The translations under genes were made by a program, and so were the position numbers. From the NCBI GenBank assembly GCA_017619715.1, contig JAFZRS010000002.1, forward strand, positions 124,001 through 188,000: DNA of 64,000 bases, written 5' to 3'. Shown in pieces: positions 45,080-55,725 of the stretch (position 1 is the first letter of the stretch; each line of letters opens with the position of its first letter). The stretch comes from Oscillospiraceae bacterium (lineage in GTDB: Bacteria; Bacillota; Clostridia; Oscillospirales; Oscillospiraceae). Below the pieces are notes generated by a model. The model saw only the letters and a program-made list of their open reading frames with translations, did not search any database and had not been told where the DNA came from.

Positions 45080-46111
45080 TCAGTTCATCTGCTTGCGGCG
45101 GTTAAGGTTCACGGTTCCGTCGGTCATGTCGCCGATATCGTCCAGACTCTTGCCGGTACCCAGCGCCACACAGGAGATGGCGTCCTCCGCCACCTCGGTA
45201 TGAATCCCGGTGCGGGCGGTGAGCAGTTTGTCGAAGCCCTCCACCAGACTGCCGCCGCCGGTCATGACGATACCGTTATCGGAGATATCCGCCACCAGCT
45301 CGGGCGGCGTGCGCTCCAACACGCCGTGTACCGCTTCGAGAATCCGCTCTACCGGCTCCTCAAACGCCTCCATCATCTCCGTAGAGGTGACAGTCAGCGT
45401 GCGGGGCAGACCGGTCATCAGGCAGCGTCCTTTGATCTCAATAGAGGTTTCTTCCTCCTTGGGGAACACACAGCCGATCTGCATCTTCATCATCTCGGCG
45501 GTGCGCTCACCGATCAGCAGATTGTGCTTGCGGCGCATATACTTCACGATGGCTTCATTGAACTGGTCGCCTGCGATCTTGATGGAGGCGGACTCCACCA
45601 CGCCGCCCAGGGAAATCACGGCAATATCACTGGTACCTCCGCCGATATCCACTACCATATGCCCGTCCGGCTTGGCGATGTCGATCCCGGCGCCGATGGC
45701 AGCCGCCACAGGCTCTTCGATGAGATAGACCCGGCGCGCACCGGCCTGAATGCCCGCGTCGATCACGGCGCGCTCCTCCACCTCCGTGATGCCGGAGGGA
45801 ACGCAGATCATCACGCGGGGCTTGAAGAGCTGAAAGCCGCCGCTGACCTTGTGGATAAACTCCCGAAGCATGCGCTCGGTCATGTCGTAGTCGGAAATCA
45901 CACCCTCCCGCAGAGGACGGATCGCCACAATGTTGCCCGGTGTACGACCCAGCATGGCCTGCGCCTCGGCGCCCACCTTCAACAGTTTACCGTCGTTCTT
46001 GTCGATGGCGACCACCGAAGGCTCGTTAAGCACCAGCCCCTTGCCTTTGATATACACCAGCACCGAGGCGGTACCCAGATCAATTCCGATATCTTTTGCA
46101 AATGCACACAT
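45080..46111 (-). CDS. MreB/Mbl-family actin homologue
   Basis: About 343 residues. Actin-fold motifs: IGIDLGTASVLVYIKGKG (phosphate 1), VVDIGGGTSDIAVISLGG (phosphate 2), EEPVAAAIGAGIDI and VMTGGGSLVEGFDKLL (adenosine). It forms membrane filaments that guide wall elongation. It is not adjacent to mreC (window start), so it may be Mbl or a second MreB. ATG 46111 is chosen because GAGGTG lies six bases upstream; that sequence also contains the alternative GTG 46120. Confidence 0.93.
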   Translation of the reverse strand: MCAFAKDIGIDLGTASVLVYIKGKGLVLNEPSVVAIDKNDGKLLKVGAEAQAMLGRTPGNIVAIRPLREGVISDYDMTERMLREFIHKVSGGFQLFKPRVMICVPSGITEVEERAVIDAGIQAGARRVYLIEEPVAAAIGAGIDIAKPDGHMVVDIGGGTSDIAVISLGGVVESASIKIAGDQFNEAIVKYMRRKHNLLIGERTAEMMKMQIGCVFPKEEETSIEIKGRCLMTGLPRTLTVTSTEMMEAFEEPVERILEAVHGVLERTPPELVADISDNGIVMTGGGSLVEGFDKLLTARTGIHTEVAEDAISCVALGTGKSLDDIGDMTDGTVNLNRRKQMN

Positions 46112-46184
46112 ATTCCGCACCTCATCTTCTGCCGCGCCGGAAGCACGAACTGAATATTGCTATTATCCTGTACTGTCCTGCCAT

Positions 46185-46213
46185 ATTATACCTACGCGCC
46201 GCTTGTTTTGCAA
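46185..46213 (-). promoter_or_regulatory. Predicted SigA promoter of the MreB operon
   Basis: On the minus strand TTGCAA, 17 bases, TATAAT. Confidence 0.7.
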
Positions 46214-46243
46214 TATAATTTTCCCGGTTTTCCCAATTCGTAA

Positions 46244-46930
46244 TCATTCCCCCGGAAAACGATTCTCCCTGTTGCGTACCACCGCCAGCGTCAGACACAC
46301 CACGTCTGCCGCGCCGGCAAGACGCAGTGTGTGAACGCACTCCGCCATGGTTGCGCCGGTGGTAAAGATATCGTCCACCAACAGCCAGCGCCTGCCGGCG
46401 ACCACCGATGGATCTGCCTCATATACGCCTGCCACATTGGCCCTCCGCGCGGCGCTCTCGCCTGTGGCGGATTGCGGCGGGTTGTCCGCCGTTTTACGCA
46501 GAGTTTCCACAGGCGTTACATGCCAGTCCACGCACAGGCTTGCCGCCAGCAGTTGACTTTGATCGTAGCCTCGTTTGCGCCGCCGTTTGGCGCTGACGGG
46601 TACCCACGTCACGGCGTCGAATGCGCCGGCGTACCACTCGGCGGCGCAGCGTGCCATCATTTCGCCAAAGCAGTTCAGTCCGCCCAGCTTGCGGTGAAAT
46701 TTGAACCGGAGAACAGCGCGGCGCACCCGATCCTCGTAGTATAGCGGCGCGGCACACCGGGCAAAGGTCGTGTGATGTACCGCCTGCTCGCCGGTAAAAG
46801 GAAGGGTCTTCTCACATGCCGGACACAGCAGCGCCTTCCCGGTGAGCTTGCCGCAGAACGGGCATCTGCGGGGAAAGAAAAAGTCGGTTACGTCCTGCTC
46901 AATGGCGTTGAGACTATCCTGCAGACCCAT
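46244..46930 (-). CDS. ComF-family phosphoribosyltransferase-like protein
   Basis: 228 residues. An N-terminal four-Cys zinc site (CPFCGK...CPAC, residues 23-40) is followed by a type-I PRTase fold: VTWVPVSAKRRRKRGYDQSQLLA and the PRPP loop LLVDDIFTTGAT. ComFC acts in DNA uptake in B. subtilis, though orthologues occur in species not known to be competent. It follows recD2 by three bases, joining it to the DNA-processing group. Confidence 0.9.
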   Translation of the reverse strand: MGLQDSLNAIEQDVTDFFFPRRCPFCGKLTGKALLCPACEKTLPFTGEQAVHHTTFARCAAPLYYEDRVRRAVLRFKFHRKLGGLNCFGEMMARCAAEWYAGAFDAVTWVPVSAKRRRKRGYDQSQLLAASLCVDWHVTPVETLRKTADNPPQSATGESAARRANVAGVYEADPSVVAGRRWLLVDDIFTTGATMAECVHTLRLAGAADVVCLTLAVVRNRENRFPGE

Positions 46931-46933
46931 GCG

Positions 46934-49138
46934 TCAATCCTGCTGCTGTGTGAGACGGCGGCGCAGACCGCTGTACCGCCGCTGACGGCGGTCATCTATC
47001 GCCATGGCGCCGGGTACGGTGTCGTCACCCACCAGGATCAGCAGCGACCGGGCGCGGGTGATGGCGGTGTAGAGTACGCCTCGTACCATCAAGCCCGGCG
47101 CGCAGGGAACGGTCACCAGTACCACCGCCCGATACTCACTGCCCTGCGCTTTGTGTACCGTAACGGCGTATGCCATATCCAACTGTCCCAGCATCTCGGG
47201 ACTGTATACGCTGACGCGGTCGTCAAAAGCGACGGTGATCTGTTCACCGGAGGGGTCGATTTCCCGGATCACGCCTACGTCGCCGTTGAAAACGCCCGTG
47301 CCCTCCGTGCCGTCTTCTTTTTCCCATGTTACGTCGTAATTGTTGTGGTTTTGCATCACCCGGTCGCCCTCCCGGAACACCATGCTGCCCCAGATTTTCT
47401 GGCGGCAGCCGGGACGCGGAGGATTGAGCGCTTCTTGCAGAGCGCGGTTCAAATTTTCCGTGCCGCAGATACCTTTGCGGGTGGGGGAGATCACCTGAAT
47501 CTCCTCGGTACGAATGCCCATGTTCTTCGGCAGACGCTCCCGGCACAGCTCCACCACCGTCTGCACCACACGGTCCGGCGCGCGGCGGCACAGGAAGAAA
47601 AAGTCGCCTTCCCGGTTGGCAAGATCCGGCGACTCGCCCCGGTTGACCGCGTGGGCGCTGCGGATAATAGCGGACTGCTCCGCCTGTCGGAACACCGTAT
47701 GCAGCGCCACCGTCGGGATCGTCTCACTGCGGATCAGGTCGGAGAAAACGTTTCCCGCCCCCACCGATGCAAGCTGATCCGGATCGCCCACCAGCACCAG
47801 GCGGCAGCCGGGACGCACGGCGCGCAGCAGAGAGTGCATCAGTTCCAGATCCACCATGCTCATCTCGTCCACGATCACGGCATCCGTTTCCAGCGGCTCC
47901 TGTTCTCCCTTGCGGAACGTCACCTCGCCGGTCAGCTCGTTGAAGCTCATGCCCAGACACCGGTGAATTGTTTGCGCATCCCTGCCGGTTACCTCGCTCA
48001 TGCGCATAGCGGCGCGCCCCGTGGGCGCCAGCAGCAGCGTTTGGAATCCCATTCGGTCAAAGAGCGCCACAATCGCCCGCACAGAGGTGGTTTTTCCCGT
48101 GCCGGGACCGCCGGTGAGAAGAATCACACCCTCCCGGGCCGCAAGCTCCACCGCCTGCCGCTGCCGGGGTGCGTAGGTGATTCCCTGCGCCGCCTCCATT
48201 TCGCCGATTACCCGGTCGATCCGAACACCGCGCTCCACCGGAAATTTTCGCAGCTGTGCCAGCTTGTCCGCCACATACGTCTCCGCCTCATAGAAAGCGC
48301 GCAGATAGCACGCCTCCACGCCTGCGATTTTTTCCTGTACCACCGCGCCTGATTCTGTCAGCTTGTCCAGCGCAAGCTCCACCTGTTCATCGGGCACGTC
48401 CAGGAGCTGCGCCGTAGCCGGAGACAGCTTGTTCCGGGGCAGGAAAACGTGTCCGTTACCCAGATTATGTCGCAGTTCATATAGAATCGCCGCCTCTGTG
48501 CGGCAGGGATCATCTCCTCCAAAGCCCATCGCCAGCGCAATCTCGTCCACGGCGGAAAAATCCACGCCGTAGGCGGCGCCGGAGAGAAGATACGGGTTAT
48601 CTTTCAGCTTGGTCAGAGCCTGCGTGCCGTACACCCGGTACAGCCGCATCGCCAGCTGTACGGGCAGCTCGTACCGGGCGAAAAACTCCGTCACGCGGCG
48701 CAGTCCCGTCAGTGCGCGAAACGCTTGGCTGATCTCCGTTGCCCGTTTGGCGGTAATTCCCTTTACGGTGCGAAGTCTCTCCGGGGCGTCCTCAATGACC
48801 TGCAGCGTATCGCCGCCGAATCGCGCTACCAGCCGCGCGGCGGTGGCAGGTCCTACGCCTTTGAGGATTCCGGAACTCAAATACGCCAGCAGCGCGTTCT
48901 CCTCCTCGGGTAGCCGACGCTCCACGGACTCCGCCTGCATCTGCCGTCCGTGAACGGCGTGCTCCGCCCATACGCCGGTCACGGTCATGCTCTCGCCGGC
49001 GGCGGCATAGGGAATACAGCCCACCACGGTGATTTCCTCGTTTCCCTCCGCCGTCAGGCGCAGTACGGTGTAGCCGTTTTCTTCATTTTGGAAGATGACG
49101 CTATGTACGGTTCCCTCCACCGTCTGTCTCTGACCCAT
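46934..49138 (-). CDS. recD2: RecD2-type 5'-3' DNA helicase
   Basis: 734 residues, normal for RecD2 (RecD without RecBC). The N-terminal OB-like and HhH parts (VEGTVHSVIFQNEENGYTVLRL; GILKGVGPATAARLVARFG) precede the SF1B motor: Walker A LLTGGPGTGKTTS, VIVDEMSMVDLEL, LVGDPDQLASVGAGNV and the late AYAVTVHKAQGSEYRAVVL. It works in repair and replication-fork processing. Its start lies within the upstream 124-residue gene (38-base overlap). Confidence 0.95.
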   Translation of the reverse strand: MGQRQTVEGTVHSVIFQNEENGYTVLRLTAEGNEEITVVGCIPYAAAGESMTVTGVWAEHAVHGRQMQAESVERRLPEEENALLAYLSSGILKGVGPATAARLVARFGGDTLQVIEDAPERLRTVKGITAKRATEISQAFRALTGLRRVTEFFARYELPVQLAMRLYRVYGTQALTKLKDNPYLLSGAAYGVDFSAVDEIALAMGFGGDDPCRTEAAILYELRHNLGNGHVFLPRNKLSPATAQLLDVPDEQVELALDKLTESGAVVQEKIAGVEACYLRAFYEAETYVADKLAQLRKFPVERGVRIDRVIGEMEAAQGITYAPRQRQAVELAAREGVILLTGGPGTGKTTSVRAIVALFDRMGFQTLLLAPTGRAAMRMSEVTGRDAQTIHRCLGMSFNELTGEVTFRKGEQEPLETDAVIVDEMSMVDLELMHSLLRAVRPGCRLVLVGDPDQLASVGAGNVFSDLIRSETIPTVALHTVFRQAEQSAIIRSAHAVNRGESPDLANREGDFFFLCRRAPDRVVQTVVELCRERLPKNMGIRTEEIQVISPTRKGICGTENLNRALQEALNPPRPGCRQKIWGSMVFREGDRVMQNHNNYDVTWEKEDGTEGTGVFNGDVGVIREIDPSGEQITVAFDDRVSVYSPEMLGQLDMAYAVTVHKAQGSEYRAVVLVTVPCAPGLMVRGVLYTAITRARSLLILVGDDTVPGAMAIDDRRQRRYSGLRRRLTQQQD

Positions 49139-49475
49139 ATTCCGTCCACCCCCAGTAATCCGCCACGTCGGCCGCGCTCATCAGCAGCACGCCGCCGTGT
49201 TCGTCCGCCAGCAGCTGCGCCCGGCGCAGCGCGCCGTCGTCCATACCCGCGTCCATTAACACGATCGGTATTTGTCCGCCCGCGCGGCTGCGGTGCATCT
49301 GTAACATACGCACGGTGTATTCCATTCGCTCCGCCTGTCCCCGCAGCGGCACCAACAGCACCGCCGGAAGACCCTCGCTTCGACCCGACAGCGCACCGGC
49401 AAGCAGCCATAGCAGCACGATAACGCCGAACGACGCCAACAGAGCGATCACGCCGTCTTGCAGTAAGGTCAACAT
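49101..49475 (-). CDS. Hypothetical membrane-anchored protein
   Basis: 124 residues, family not recognised. One N-terminal membrane segment (about 8-30, VIALLASFGVIVLLWLLAGAL), then an alpha/beta region with alternating strands and helices (LPAVLLVPLRG..., IPIVLMDAGMDDGALRRAQLLADEHGGVLLMSAADVADYWG). It lies between uvrA and recD2, and its end overlaps recD2 by 38 bases. That overlap and its clean Gram-positive start make it a real gene rather than a shadow, but nothing shows function. Confidence 0.6.
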   Translation of the reverse strand: MLTLLQDGVIALLASFGVIVLLWLLAGALSGRSEGLPAVLLVPLRGQAERMEYTVRMLQMHRSRAGGQIPIVLMDAGMDDGALRRAQLLADEHGGVLLMSAADVADYWGWTEYGSETDGGGNRT

Positions 49476-49517
49476 ATCATCACCTCGCCCCAGTGTATGC
49501 CGGGGCGAGGGAAAAGG

Positions 49518-52343
49518 TCATGGCAGTATGCGCCGGAGATACTGTCCGGTATAGGATTCCTCTACGGCGGCAACCTCCTCCGGCGTGCCGGCAGCCACCA
49601 GCGCACCGCCGCCGCTGCCACCCTCGGGACCCAGATCGATGAGATAGTCGGCGCACTTGATGACGTCCAGATTGTGCTCGATCACCAGCACCGTGTTGCC
49701 CTCGTCCACCAGACGCTGCAGCACCTCCAGCAGTTTTTTCACATCGTCGGTGTGCAGTCCTGTGGTGGGTTCATCGAGAATATAGATCGTCCGGCCGGTG
49801 GAACGCTTACTCAGCTCCGTGGCGAGTTTGACACGCTGCGCTTCGCCGCCGGAGAGCGTGGTGCTGGACTGACCCAGCTTCACGTAGCCCAATCCCACGT
49901 CGCACAGTGTACGCAGCCGCTCGGCAATCTTCGGCAGCGGCGCGAAGAACGCGGCGGCGTCCTCCACCGTCATATCCAGTACGTCGGCAATGGACTTTCC
50001 CTTATACCGGACCTCCAGCGTCTCCCGGTTGTACCGTTTGCCGTGGCAAACCTCGCAGGGGACGTATACGTCCGCCAGGAAGTGCATTTCGATCTTCAAA
50101 ACACCATCACCGGAGCATGCCTCACACCGTCCGCCCCGGGTGTTGAATGAAAACCGACCCGGGCCGTAGCCGCGAGCCTTCGACTCCGGCAGCGAGGCGA
50201 ACAGATCCCGGATATCGTTGAAGAGATTGGTATACGTGGCGGGATTGGAGCGCGGCGTGCGCCCGATGGGACTCTGGTCGATGTTGATGACCTTGTCCAG
50301 ATGCTCCAGACCTTCGATGCTGTCGTGCCGGCCGGGGTGGGCTTTCATACGGTTGAGCTCCACGCCCAGCTTTTTGTAGAGGATCTCGTTGACCAGCGAC
50401 GACTTGCCGCTGCCGGACACGCCGGTGACGCAGGTGAACGTTCCCAGCGGCACGGTCACGTCAATGCCGCGGAGATTGTTCTCCCGTGCGCCGCGCACGG
50501 AAAGAAAGTTTCCGTTTCCCGTGCGCCGCACGGTGGGGATTTCGATGCGCTTTTTGCCGCTCAAATACTGACCGGTCAGGCTGTCGGGATTCGCCATGAC
50601 CTCCTCCGGCGTGCCTGCCGCCACGATCTGTCCGCCGTGACTGCCGGCGCCGGGACCGACGTCAATGAGATAATCCGCCTGACGCATGGTATCCTCGTCG
50701 TGCTCCACCACGATGAGGGTGTTGCCCAGATCCCGCAGGTGTTTAAGGGTAGCAAGCAGTTTATCATTGTCCCTCTGGTGCAGACCGATGGAAGGTTCAT
50801 CGAGGATATAAAGAACCCCCATCAGGCTCGAACCGATCTGGGTGGCGAGGCGAATGCGCTGGCTCTCCCCGCCGGAGAGTGTGCCGGACGCGCGGGACAG
50901 CGTGAGATAATTTAGTCCCACACTCTGCAAAAAACGGAGTCGGGAACGAATCTCCCGCAGGATCTGTTCTGCAATGAGCTGCTGATTGCCGGTCAGATCC
51001 AGTGAATCAAAAAACGACAGCTCCTCGCCCACACTTTGCTCGGTGACGCTCCAAATGTCCTTGTTCCCCACGGTGACCGCCAACGCCTCCGGGCGCAGGC
51101 GCCGCCCCCGGCAAGCAGGACACGGACATGCGGCCATCAGATCCTCCAGCTCCTTCTTCACAGAGTCGGACTGGGTCTCCCGATAGCGGCGCTCCACGTT
51201 ATTGGCAATGCCCTCGAAGGGCTGGTATAAAACGCCCTTGCCCCGGGGCTGATCGTATTCCAGCTTCAGCTTTTCCCCGTCGGTGCCGTAAATGATGACG
51301 TCCCGTACATTCTGGGGCAGTTCCCGCCACGGCGTGCGCAGGGAGAAATTGTACCGCTTGCTCAGCGCGTCAAAATACATACGGCTGATGCCGTCGGAGC
51401 GAATGGAGTTCCAGCCGGAGGCGACAATGGCGCCGTCGAGGATCGAGAGGCGGTCGTCCCCCACGATTTGTTCCGGGTCGGCTTTGAGCTGCATACCCAG
51501 ACCCATGCAGGTGGGACACGCGCCAAAGGGGTTGTTGAAGGAGAACAGACGCGGCGTCAGCTCCTCCACGGAAATGCCGCAGTCGTCGCAGGCGTAGTTC
51601 TGGGAAAAGGACAGTTCCCGACCCTCCTGCACCAGATCCACCGTTACCAGTCCGCCGGAGAGGGCGGAGGCGGTCTCTATGGAGTCGGTGAGCCGCTGTC
51701 CCAGATCGGGTCGGACAATGAGCCGGTCCACCACGACTTCAATGTTATGCTTCTTGTTTTTTTCCAGCGAGATCTCCTCGCTTAAATCGTACAAATTTCC
51801 GTCCGCCCGTACCCGAGCGTAGCCGGAACGGCGCGCATCGTCCAGCACCTTGGTGTGTTCGCCCTTGCGAGCGCGAATCACCGGCGAGAGAATCTGGATA
51901 CGCGTGCCCTCCGGCAGAGAGAGAACCTGATCCACGATCTGATCCACTGTCTGCTGGCGAATTTCCTTGCCGCACTTGGGACAGTGGGGCACGCCGATCC
52001 GCGCCCACAAAAGGCGCAGATAGTCGTAGATCTCCGTCACCGTCCCCACGGTGGAACGGGGATTTTTACTGGTGGTCTTCTGGTCAATGGAGATGGCGGG
52101 GGACAGTCCGTCGATATAGTCCACGTCGGGCTTGTCCATCTGCCCGAGAAACATACGGGCATAGGAGCTGAGGCTCTCCACATAGCGGCGTTGTCCCTCG
52201 GCGTAGATGGTGTCAAACGCCAGCGACGATTTGCCCGAGCCGCTCAAGCCCGTCATGACTACCAGCTTATCCCGGGGAATGGAAACGTCAATATTTTTCA
52301 GGTTGTTTTCTCTGGCGCCCTTGATGAAAATTTCCTTCTGCAT
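49518..52343 (-). CDS. uvrA: UvrABC excision nuclease subunit A
   Basis: 941 residues, full length. Two ABC modules: the first with [14 protein letters not shown] (about 32-45) and a split signature, the second with [24 protein letters not shown] and LSGGEAQRV signatures; zinc clusters [13 protein letters not shown]...CPTC and CEACSGDG...CEVCHGKRY. It finds bulky lesions and loads UvrB. Located 49 bases after uvrB; likely one radC-uvrB-uvrA transcript. Confidence 0.98.
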   Translation of the reverse strand: MQKEIFIKGARENNLKNIDVSIPRDKLVVMTGLSGSGKSSLAFDTIYAEGQRRYVESLSSYARMFLGQMDKPDVDYIDGLSPAISIDQKTTSKNPRSTVGTVTEIYDYLRLLWARIGVPHCPKCGKEIRQQTVDQIVDQVLSLPEGTRIQILSPVIRARKGEHTKVLDDARRSGYARVRADGNLYDLSEEISLEKNKKHNIEVVVDRLIVRPDLGQRLTDSIETASALSGGLVTVDLVQEGRELSFSQNYACDDCGISVEELTPRLFSFNNPFGACPTCMGLGMQLKADPEQIVGDDRLSILDGAIVASGWNSIRSDGISRMYFDALSKRYNFSLRTPWRELPQNVRDVIIYGTDGEKLKLEYDQPRGKGVLYQPFEGIANNVERRYRETQSDSVKKELEDLMAACPCPACRGRRLRPEALAVTVGNKDIWSVTEQSVGEELSFFDSLDLTGNQQLIAEQILREIRSRLRFLQSVGLNYLTLSRASGTLSGGESQRIRLATQIGSSLMGVLYILDEPSIGLHQRDNDKLLATLKHLRDLGNTLIVVEHDEDTMRQADYLIDVGPGAGSHGGQIVAAGTPEEVMANPDSLTGQYLSGKKRIEIPTVRRTGNGNFLSVRGARENNLRGIDVTVPLGTFTCVTGVSGSGKSSLVNEILYKKLGVELNRMKAHPGRHDSIEGLEHLDKVINIDQSPIGRTPRSNPATYTNLFNDIRDLFASLPESKARGYGPGRFSFNTRGGRCEACSGDGVLKIEMHFLADVYVPCEVCHGKRYNRETLEVRYKGKSIADVLDMTVEDAAAFFAPLPKIAERLRTLCDVGLGYVKLGQSSTTLSGGEAQRVKLATELSKRSTGRTIYILDEPTTGLHTDDVKKLLEVLQRLVDEGNTVLVIEHNLDVIKCADYLIDLGPEGGSGGGALVAAGTPEEVAAVEESYTGQYLRRILP

Positions 52344-52392
52344 GGTTCTCCCTCAAACGGTGATACAATTCGTTATATCTAATATGCGTTTG

Positions 52393-54360
52393 CTACTCCG
52401 CCTCATTTCTCAGACGGATGATCTGGTCGCGCAGTACGGCGGCGTATTCAAACTCCAGCATGCGGCTGGCGTTCTTCATCTCTTTTTCCAACCGGGCGAT
52501 GGCATCTTGCCGCTCGGCGGCGGAGAGATTCTTGCGGGAAAGCTCCTTTGCCTCCTCGGCGCTGTGGCTGATCTCCACCATCTCCCGTACGCTCTTGCGG
52601 ATCGTGCGCGGCACGATGCCGTGGGCTTCGTTGAAATCGTTTTGTTTTTTGCGGCGGCGCTCCGTCTCGTCCATGGCGGCTTTCATGGAGGGGGTAATCT
52701 CGTCGGCGTAGAGGATCACCAGTCCCCCGGCGTTTCGGGCGGCGCGTCCGATGGTCTGGATCAGACTGGTTTCGGAGCGCAAAAAGCCCTCCTTGTCCGC
52801 GTCCAGAATCGCTACCAGACTAACCTCCGGCAGATCCAGCCCCTCCCGCAAAAGGTTGATGCCCACCAGCACGTCAAACTCGCCCAACCGCAGATCGCGT
52901 ATGATCTCCATGCGCTCCAGCGCCGCCACGTCCGAATGCATATAGCGCACGCGGATACCGTTTGCGCGAAAATGCGCCGTCAGATCCTCCGCCATGCGCT
53001 TGGTGAGGGTGGTTACCAGTACCCGCTCGTTTCGATCGGCGCGCAGGCGGATCTCCTCGCTCAGATCGTCGATCTGACCGGTTACGCCGCGCACCTCCAC
53101 CCGGGGATCCAGCAGACCCGTAGGACGGATCACCTGCTCCACCACCTGATCGGCGTGTGCGCGCTCGAAATCCCCCGGCGTGGCGGAGACGTATACCGCC
53201 TGGGAAAACCGCTCCTCAAACTCCTCAAATCTCAGCGGACGGTTATCGAAGGCACAGGGCAAACGGAAACCGTATTCCACCAGACTTTGCTTCCGGGCAC
53301 GGTCGCCGTTATACATGGCGCGCACCTGGGGCAGCGTCACGTGGCTCTCGTCCACGAACAGAATAAAGTCGTCCGGGAAAAAGTCCAACAGCGTCATGGG
53401 CGGCGACCCGGCAGGGCGCTGCGAGATGACGCGGGAATAGTTTTCGATGCCGGAGCAATAGCCCAGCTCCATCATCATCTCCATGTCGTACTCCGTCCGC
53501 TGGCGGAGGCGCTGGGCTTCAATGAGCTTATCGTGGGACTGAAAATACTGCACCTGCCCATCCAGCTCCCGCCGAATCTCCGTGATGGCGGCGTCCATCT
53601 TATCCTTGGGCGTCACGTAATGGCTGGCGGGGTAGACGGCTATGTGCTGCAGCTTCTTGATCGCCGCGCCGGTGAGCGGGTGAAACTCGGTAATCCGATC
53701 AATCTCATCACCGAAAAATTCCACCCGAATGGCGCGGTCCTTGTAATAGGCGGGATACAGCTCCACCGTGTCGCCCCGCACGCGGAACATATTGCGCGCA
53801 AACGCCATATCATTGCGCTCGTAACGATCTTCCACCAAACGGCGCAACAGCTCGTCCCGGGGCATCGTCTGCCCCACCCGCAGCGAGATCATCATTTTGG
53901 CGAAATCGTCCGGCTCGCCCAGACCGTAAATGCAGCTCACCGACGATACCACGATCACGTCGCGCCGCTCCAGAAGGGAGCAGGTAGCGCTCAAACGCAG
54001 CCGGTCAATTTCCTCGTTGGTGGAGGCGTCTTTCTCAATATAGGTATCCGTGTGGGCAATGTACGCCTCCGGCTGATAGTAGTCGTAGTAGGAAACAAAA
54101 TACTCCACGGCATTGTCCGGAAAGAACTCCCGGAACTCTTCACACAGCTGTGCCGCCAGCGTTTTGTTGTGCGCCAGCACCAGCGTGGGGCGTTGCACCT
54201 TCTCGATCACCTTCGCCATGGTATACGTCTTGCCGGAGCCGGTGACACCCAGAAGAACCTGCTCGCGCAGACCGTTTTCGATCCCCTGCGCCAGCTTTTC
54301 AATCGCCTGCGGCTGGTCGCCCGCGGGCTGATAATCCGATACGACTCTAAAATCGGGCAT
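52393..54360 (-). CDS. uvrB: UvrABC excision nuclease subunit B
   Basis: 655 residues. [20 protein letters not shown], Walker [13 protein letters not shown], the beta-hairpin [30 protein letters not shown], helicase motifs V-VI ([35 protein letters not shown]) and a C-terminal UVR domain that binds UvrC. The true start is ATG 54360; the frame stays open upstream through radC by chance. A 7-base GGAGACAT site precedes it. Confidence 0.98.
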   Translation of the reverse strand: MPDFRVVSDYQPAGDQPQAIEKLAQGIENGLREQVLLGVTGSGKTYTMAKVIEKVQRPTLVLAHNKTLAAQLCEEFREFFPDNAVEYFVSYYDYYQPEAYIAHTDTYIEKDASTNEEIDRLRLSATCSLLERRDVIVVSSVSCIYGLGEPDDFAKMMISLRVGQTMPRDELLRRLVEDRYERNDMAFARNMFRVRGDTVELYPAYYKDRAIRVEFFGDEIDRITEFHPLTGAAIKKLQHIAVYPASHYVTPKDKMDAAITEIRRELDGQVQYFQSHDKLIEAQRLRQRTEYDMEMMMELGYCSGIENYSRVISQRPAGSPPMTLLDFFPDDFILFVDESHVTLPQVRAMYNGDRARKQSLVEYGFRLPCAFDNRPLRFEEFEERFSQAVYVSATPGDFERAHADQVVEQVIRPTGLLDPRVEVRGVTGQIDDLSEEIRLRADRNERVLVTTLTKRMAEDLTAHFRANGIRVRYMHSDVAALERMEIIRDLRLGEFDVLVGINLLREGLDLPEVSLVAILDADKEGFLRSETSLIQTIGRAARNAGGLVILYADEITPSMKAAMDETERRRKKQNDFNEAHGIVPRTIRKSVREMVEISHSAEEAKELSRKNLSAAERQDAIARLEKEMKNASRMLEFEYAAVLRDQIIRLRNEAE

Positions 54361-54371
54361 ACCATGTCTCC

Positions 54372-55046
54372 TTATCCCATCAGGATACCGCTTTGCGCCA
54401 TAGATACGTAGTCTCCGTCCGCCACGATGATGTGATCCATCAGCCGAACGCCGATGCCCTGGAGCATGGTCTCCAACTGTTGGGTAAATATCTGATCCGC
54501 CTGACTGGGCAGCGCAATACCGCTGGGGTGGTTGTGCGCCAGCACCAGTATATCGCCGCCCCATCGCAACACGTACGCCACCACGGCGCGGACGTTGACC
54601 TCAATCTCGTTGAAATTGCCGATGCTCAAACAGCGGCAATCCAGCACCTTGCCTTTCCGGTCCATACACATGGCGTACAGAACCTCCCGGCGGTAGTTTT
54701 TCAGTACGTCCAGGAAATATGCTCCGGCTGTCTCACTGTTGTCCACGATCCGTCCGGGCGGTTCGGGCATGTTCAACCGTTCATGCACTTCGCCCAACAG
54801 TTTTAAAAGAACGGCGGCGTTTTCTCCCACACCCGGTATGCGCTGCAGTTCTTCCGCCTCGGCGCCCATCACCGCGTCCAGTGAGCCGAATTCCGCCATA
54901 AGCCGATGTGCAACGGCGTTGGTATCACGGCGGGGAATGGCATAAAATAACAGGAGTTCCAGCACTTCGTGATCCGCCATGCCTGTAAGTCCCGTGGCCA
55001 AAAAGGATGCCTTGCGGCGCTTTCGATGCCCGTCGTGCAGTCCCAT
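54372..55046 (-). CDS. radC: RadC-family JAMM/MPN+ protein
   Basis: About 224 residues. A helix-hairpin-helix ([18 protein letters not shown]) precedes a JAB1/MPN+ domain with [14 protein letters not shown], the zinc-binding H-x-H-x10-D set, which is intact. Despite the name, a direct repair role is unproven; many family members sit by mobile or repair genes. ATG 55046 follows AAAGGGAG; ATG 55088 is a longer alternative. Eleven bases before uvrB. Confidence 0.92.
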   Translation of the reverse strand: MGLHDGHRKRRKASFLATGLTGMADHEVLELLLFYAIPRRDTNAVAHRLMAEFGSLDAVMGAEAEELQRIPGVGENAAVLLKLLGEVHERLNMPEPPGRIVDNSETAGAYFLDVLKNYRREVLYAMCMDRKGKVLDCRCLSIGNFNEIEVNVRAVVAYVLRWGGDILVLAHNHPSGIALPSQADQIFTQQLETMLQGIGVRLMDHIIVADGDYVSMAQSGILMG

Positions 55047-55175
55047 TTTGCCACTCCCTTTCGTCCGCGGCAGGCGGATATTCAGCATTTACACAGTATA
55101 ACATACAGACGGGTTTTCTACAAGTTCTTTTGTGTGGGAAAGAGAGATGCCAAAACGAATCGGCACAGCCGCAAG

Positions 55176-55204
55176 TTGCAAAATGATGCCGGGTGGAGTA
55201 TGAT
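55176..55204 (+). promoter_or_regulatory. Predicted SigA promoter of lspA
   Basis: TTGCAA, 17 bases, TATGAT, 24 bases before the lspA start. Confidence 0.65.
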
Positions 55205-55227
55205 AGAAAAAAACAGAGGAGACGCAC

Positions 55228-55725
55228 ATGCTGTATATTGTAATTGTATGCGCCCTGATCGCGGCGGATCAGGCATTGAAATACTGGACGGTGACGCATC
55301 TGGCGCTGGGTGAGTCCGCGCCGTTTCTGCCGGGGCTGATGCAGTTTACGCGTCTGCACAATTACGGCGCGGCGTGGTCGAGCCTTTCCGGCAAAACGGC
55401 GCTGCTGATCGCGGTGACGGCGTTGCTGCTGATCGCGGTGACGGTGCTGCTCATGAAAAAAATCGTGCGACACCCGTTGGGCGCGGCAGGCTGTTTGCTG
55501 ATTTTAGGCGGCGGCGTGGGCAATATCATCGACCGCATCGCCCATGGATACGTGGTGGATATGTTTGACCTGCTGCCGTTTGACTATCCCGTTTTTAACC
55601 TGGCGGATTGCTTTGTGGTGGCGGGTGTGATTTTGGCGGCGGTGTACTATCTGTTTATTCATGACAAAAAGGCAACACCGAAGAAGGAGAGCGGCGATGA
55701 TTCGAGCGCTGACGGCGAAAACTGA
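55228..55725 (+). CDS. lspA: Lipoprotein signal peptidase (signal peptidase II)
   Basis: 165 residues, four membrane helices. The aspartyl protease core GNIIDRIAHGYVVDMFD (99-114) and FNLADCF (123-129, catalytic D127) are intact. It removes signal peptides from diacylated prolipoproteins, such as the LTAC protein at 59063. The acidic tail KKESGDDSSADGEN extends past the last helix and overlaps the next gene by 29 bases. Confidence 0.95.
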   Translation: MLYIVIVCALIAADQALKYWTVTHLALGESAPFLPGLMQFTRLHNYGAAWSSLSGKTALLIAVTALLLIAVTVLLMKKIVRHPLGAAGCLLILGGGVGNIIDRIAHGYVVDMFDLLPFDYPVFNLADCFVVAGVILAAVYYLFIHDKKATPKKESGDDSSADGEN

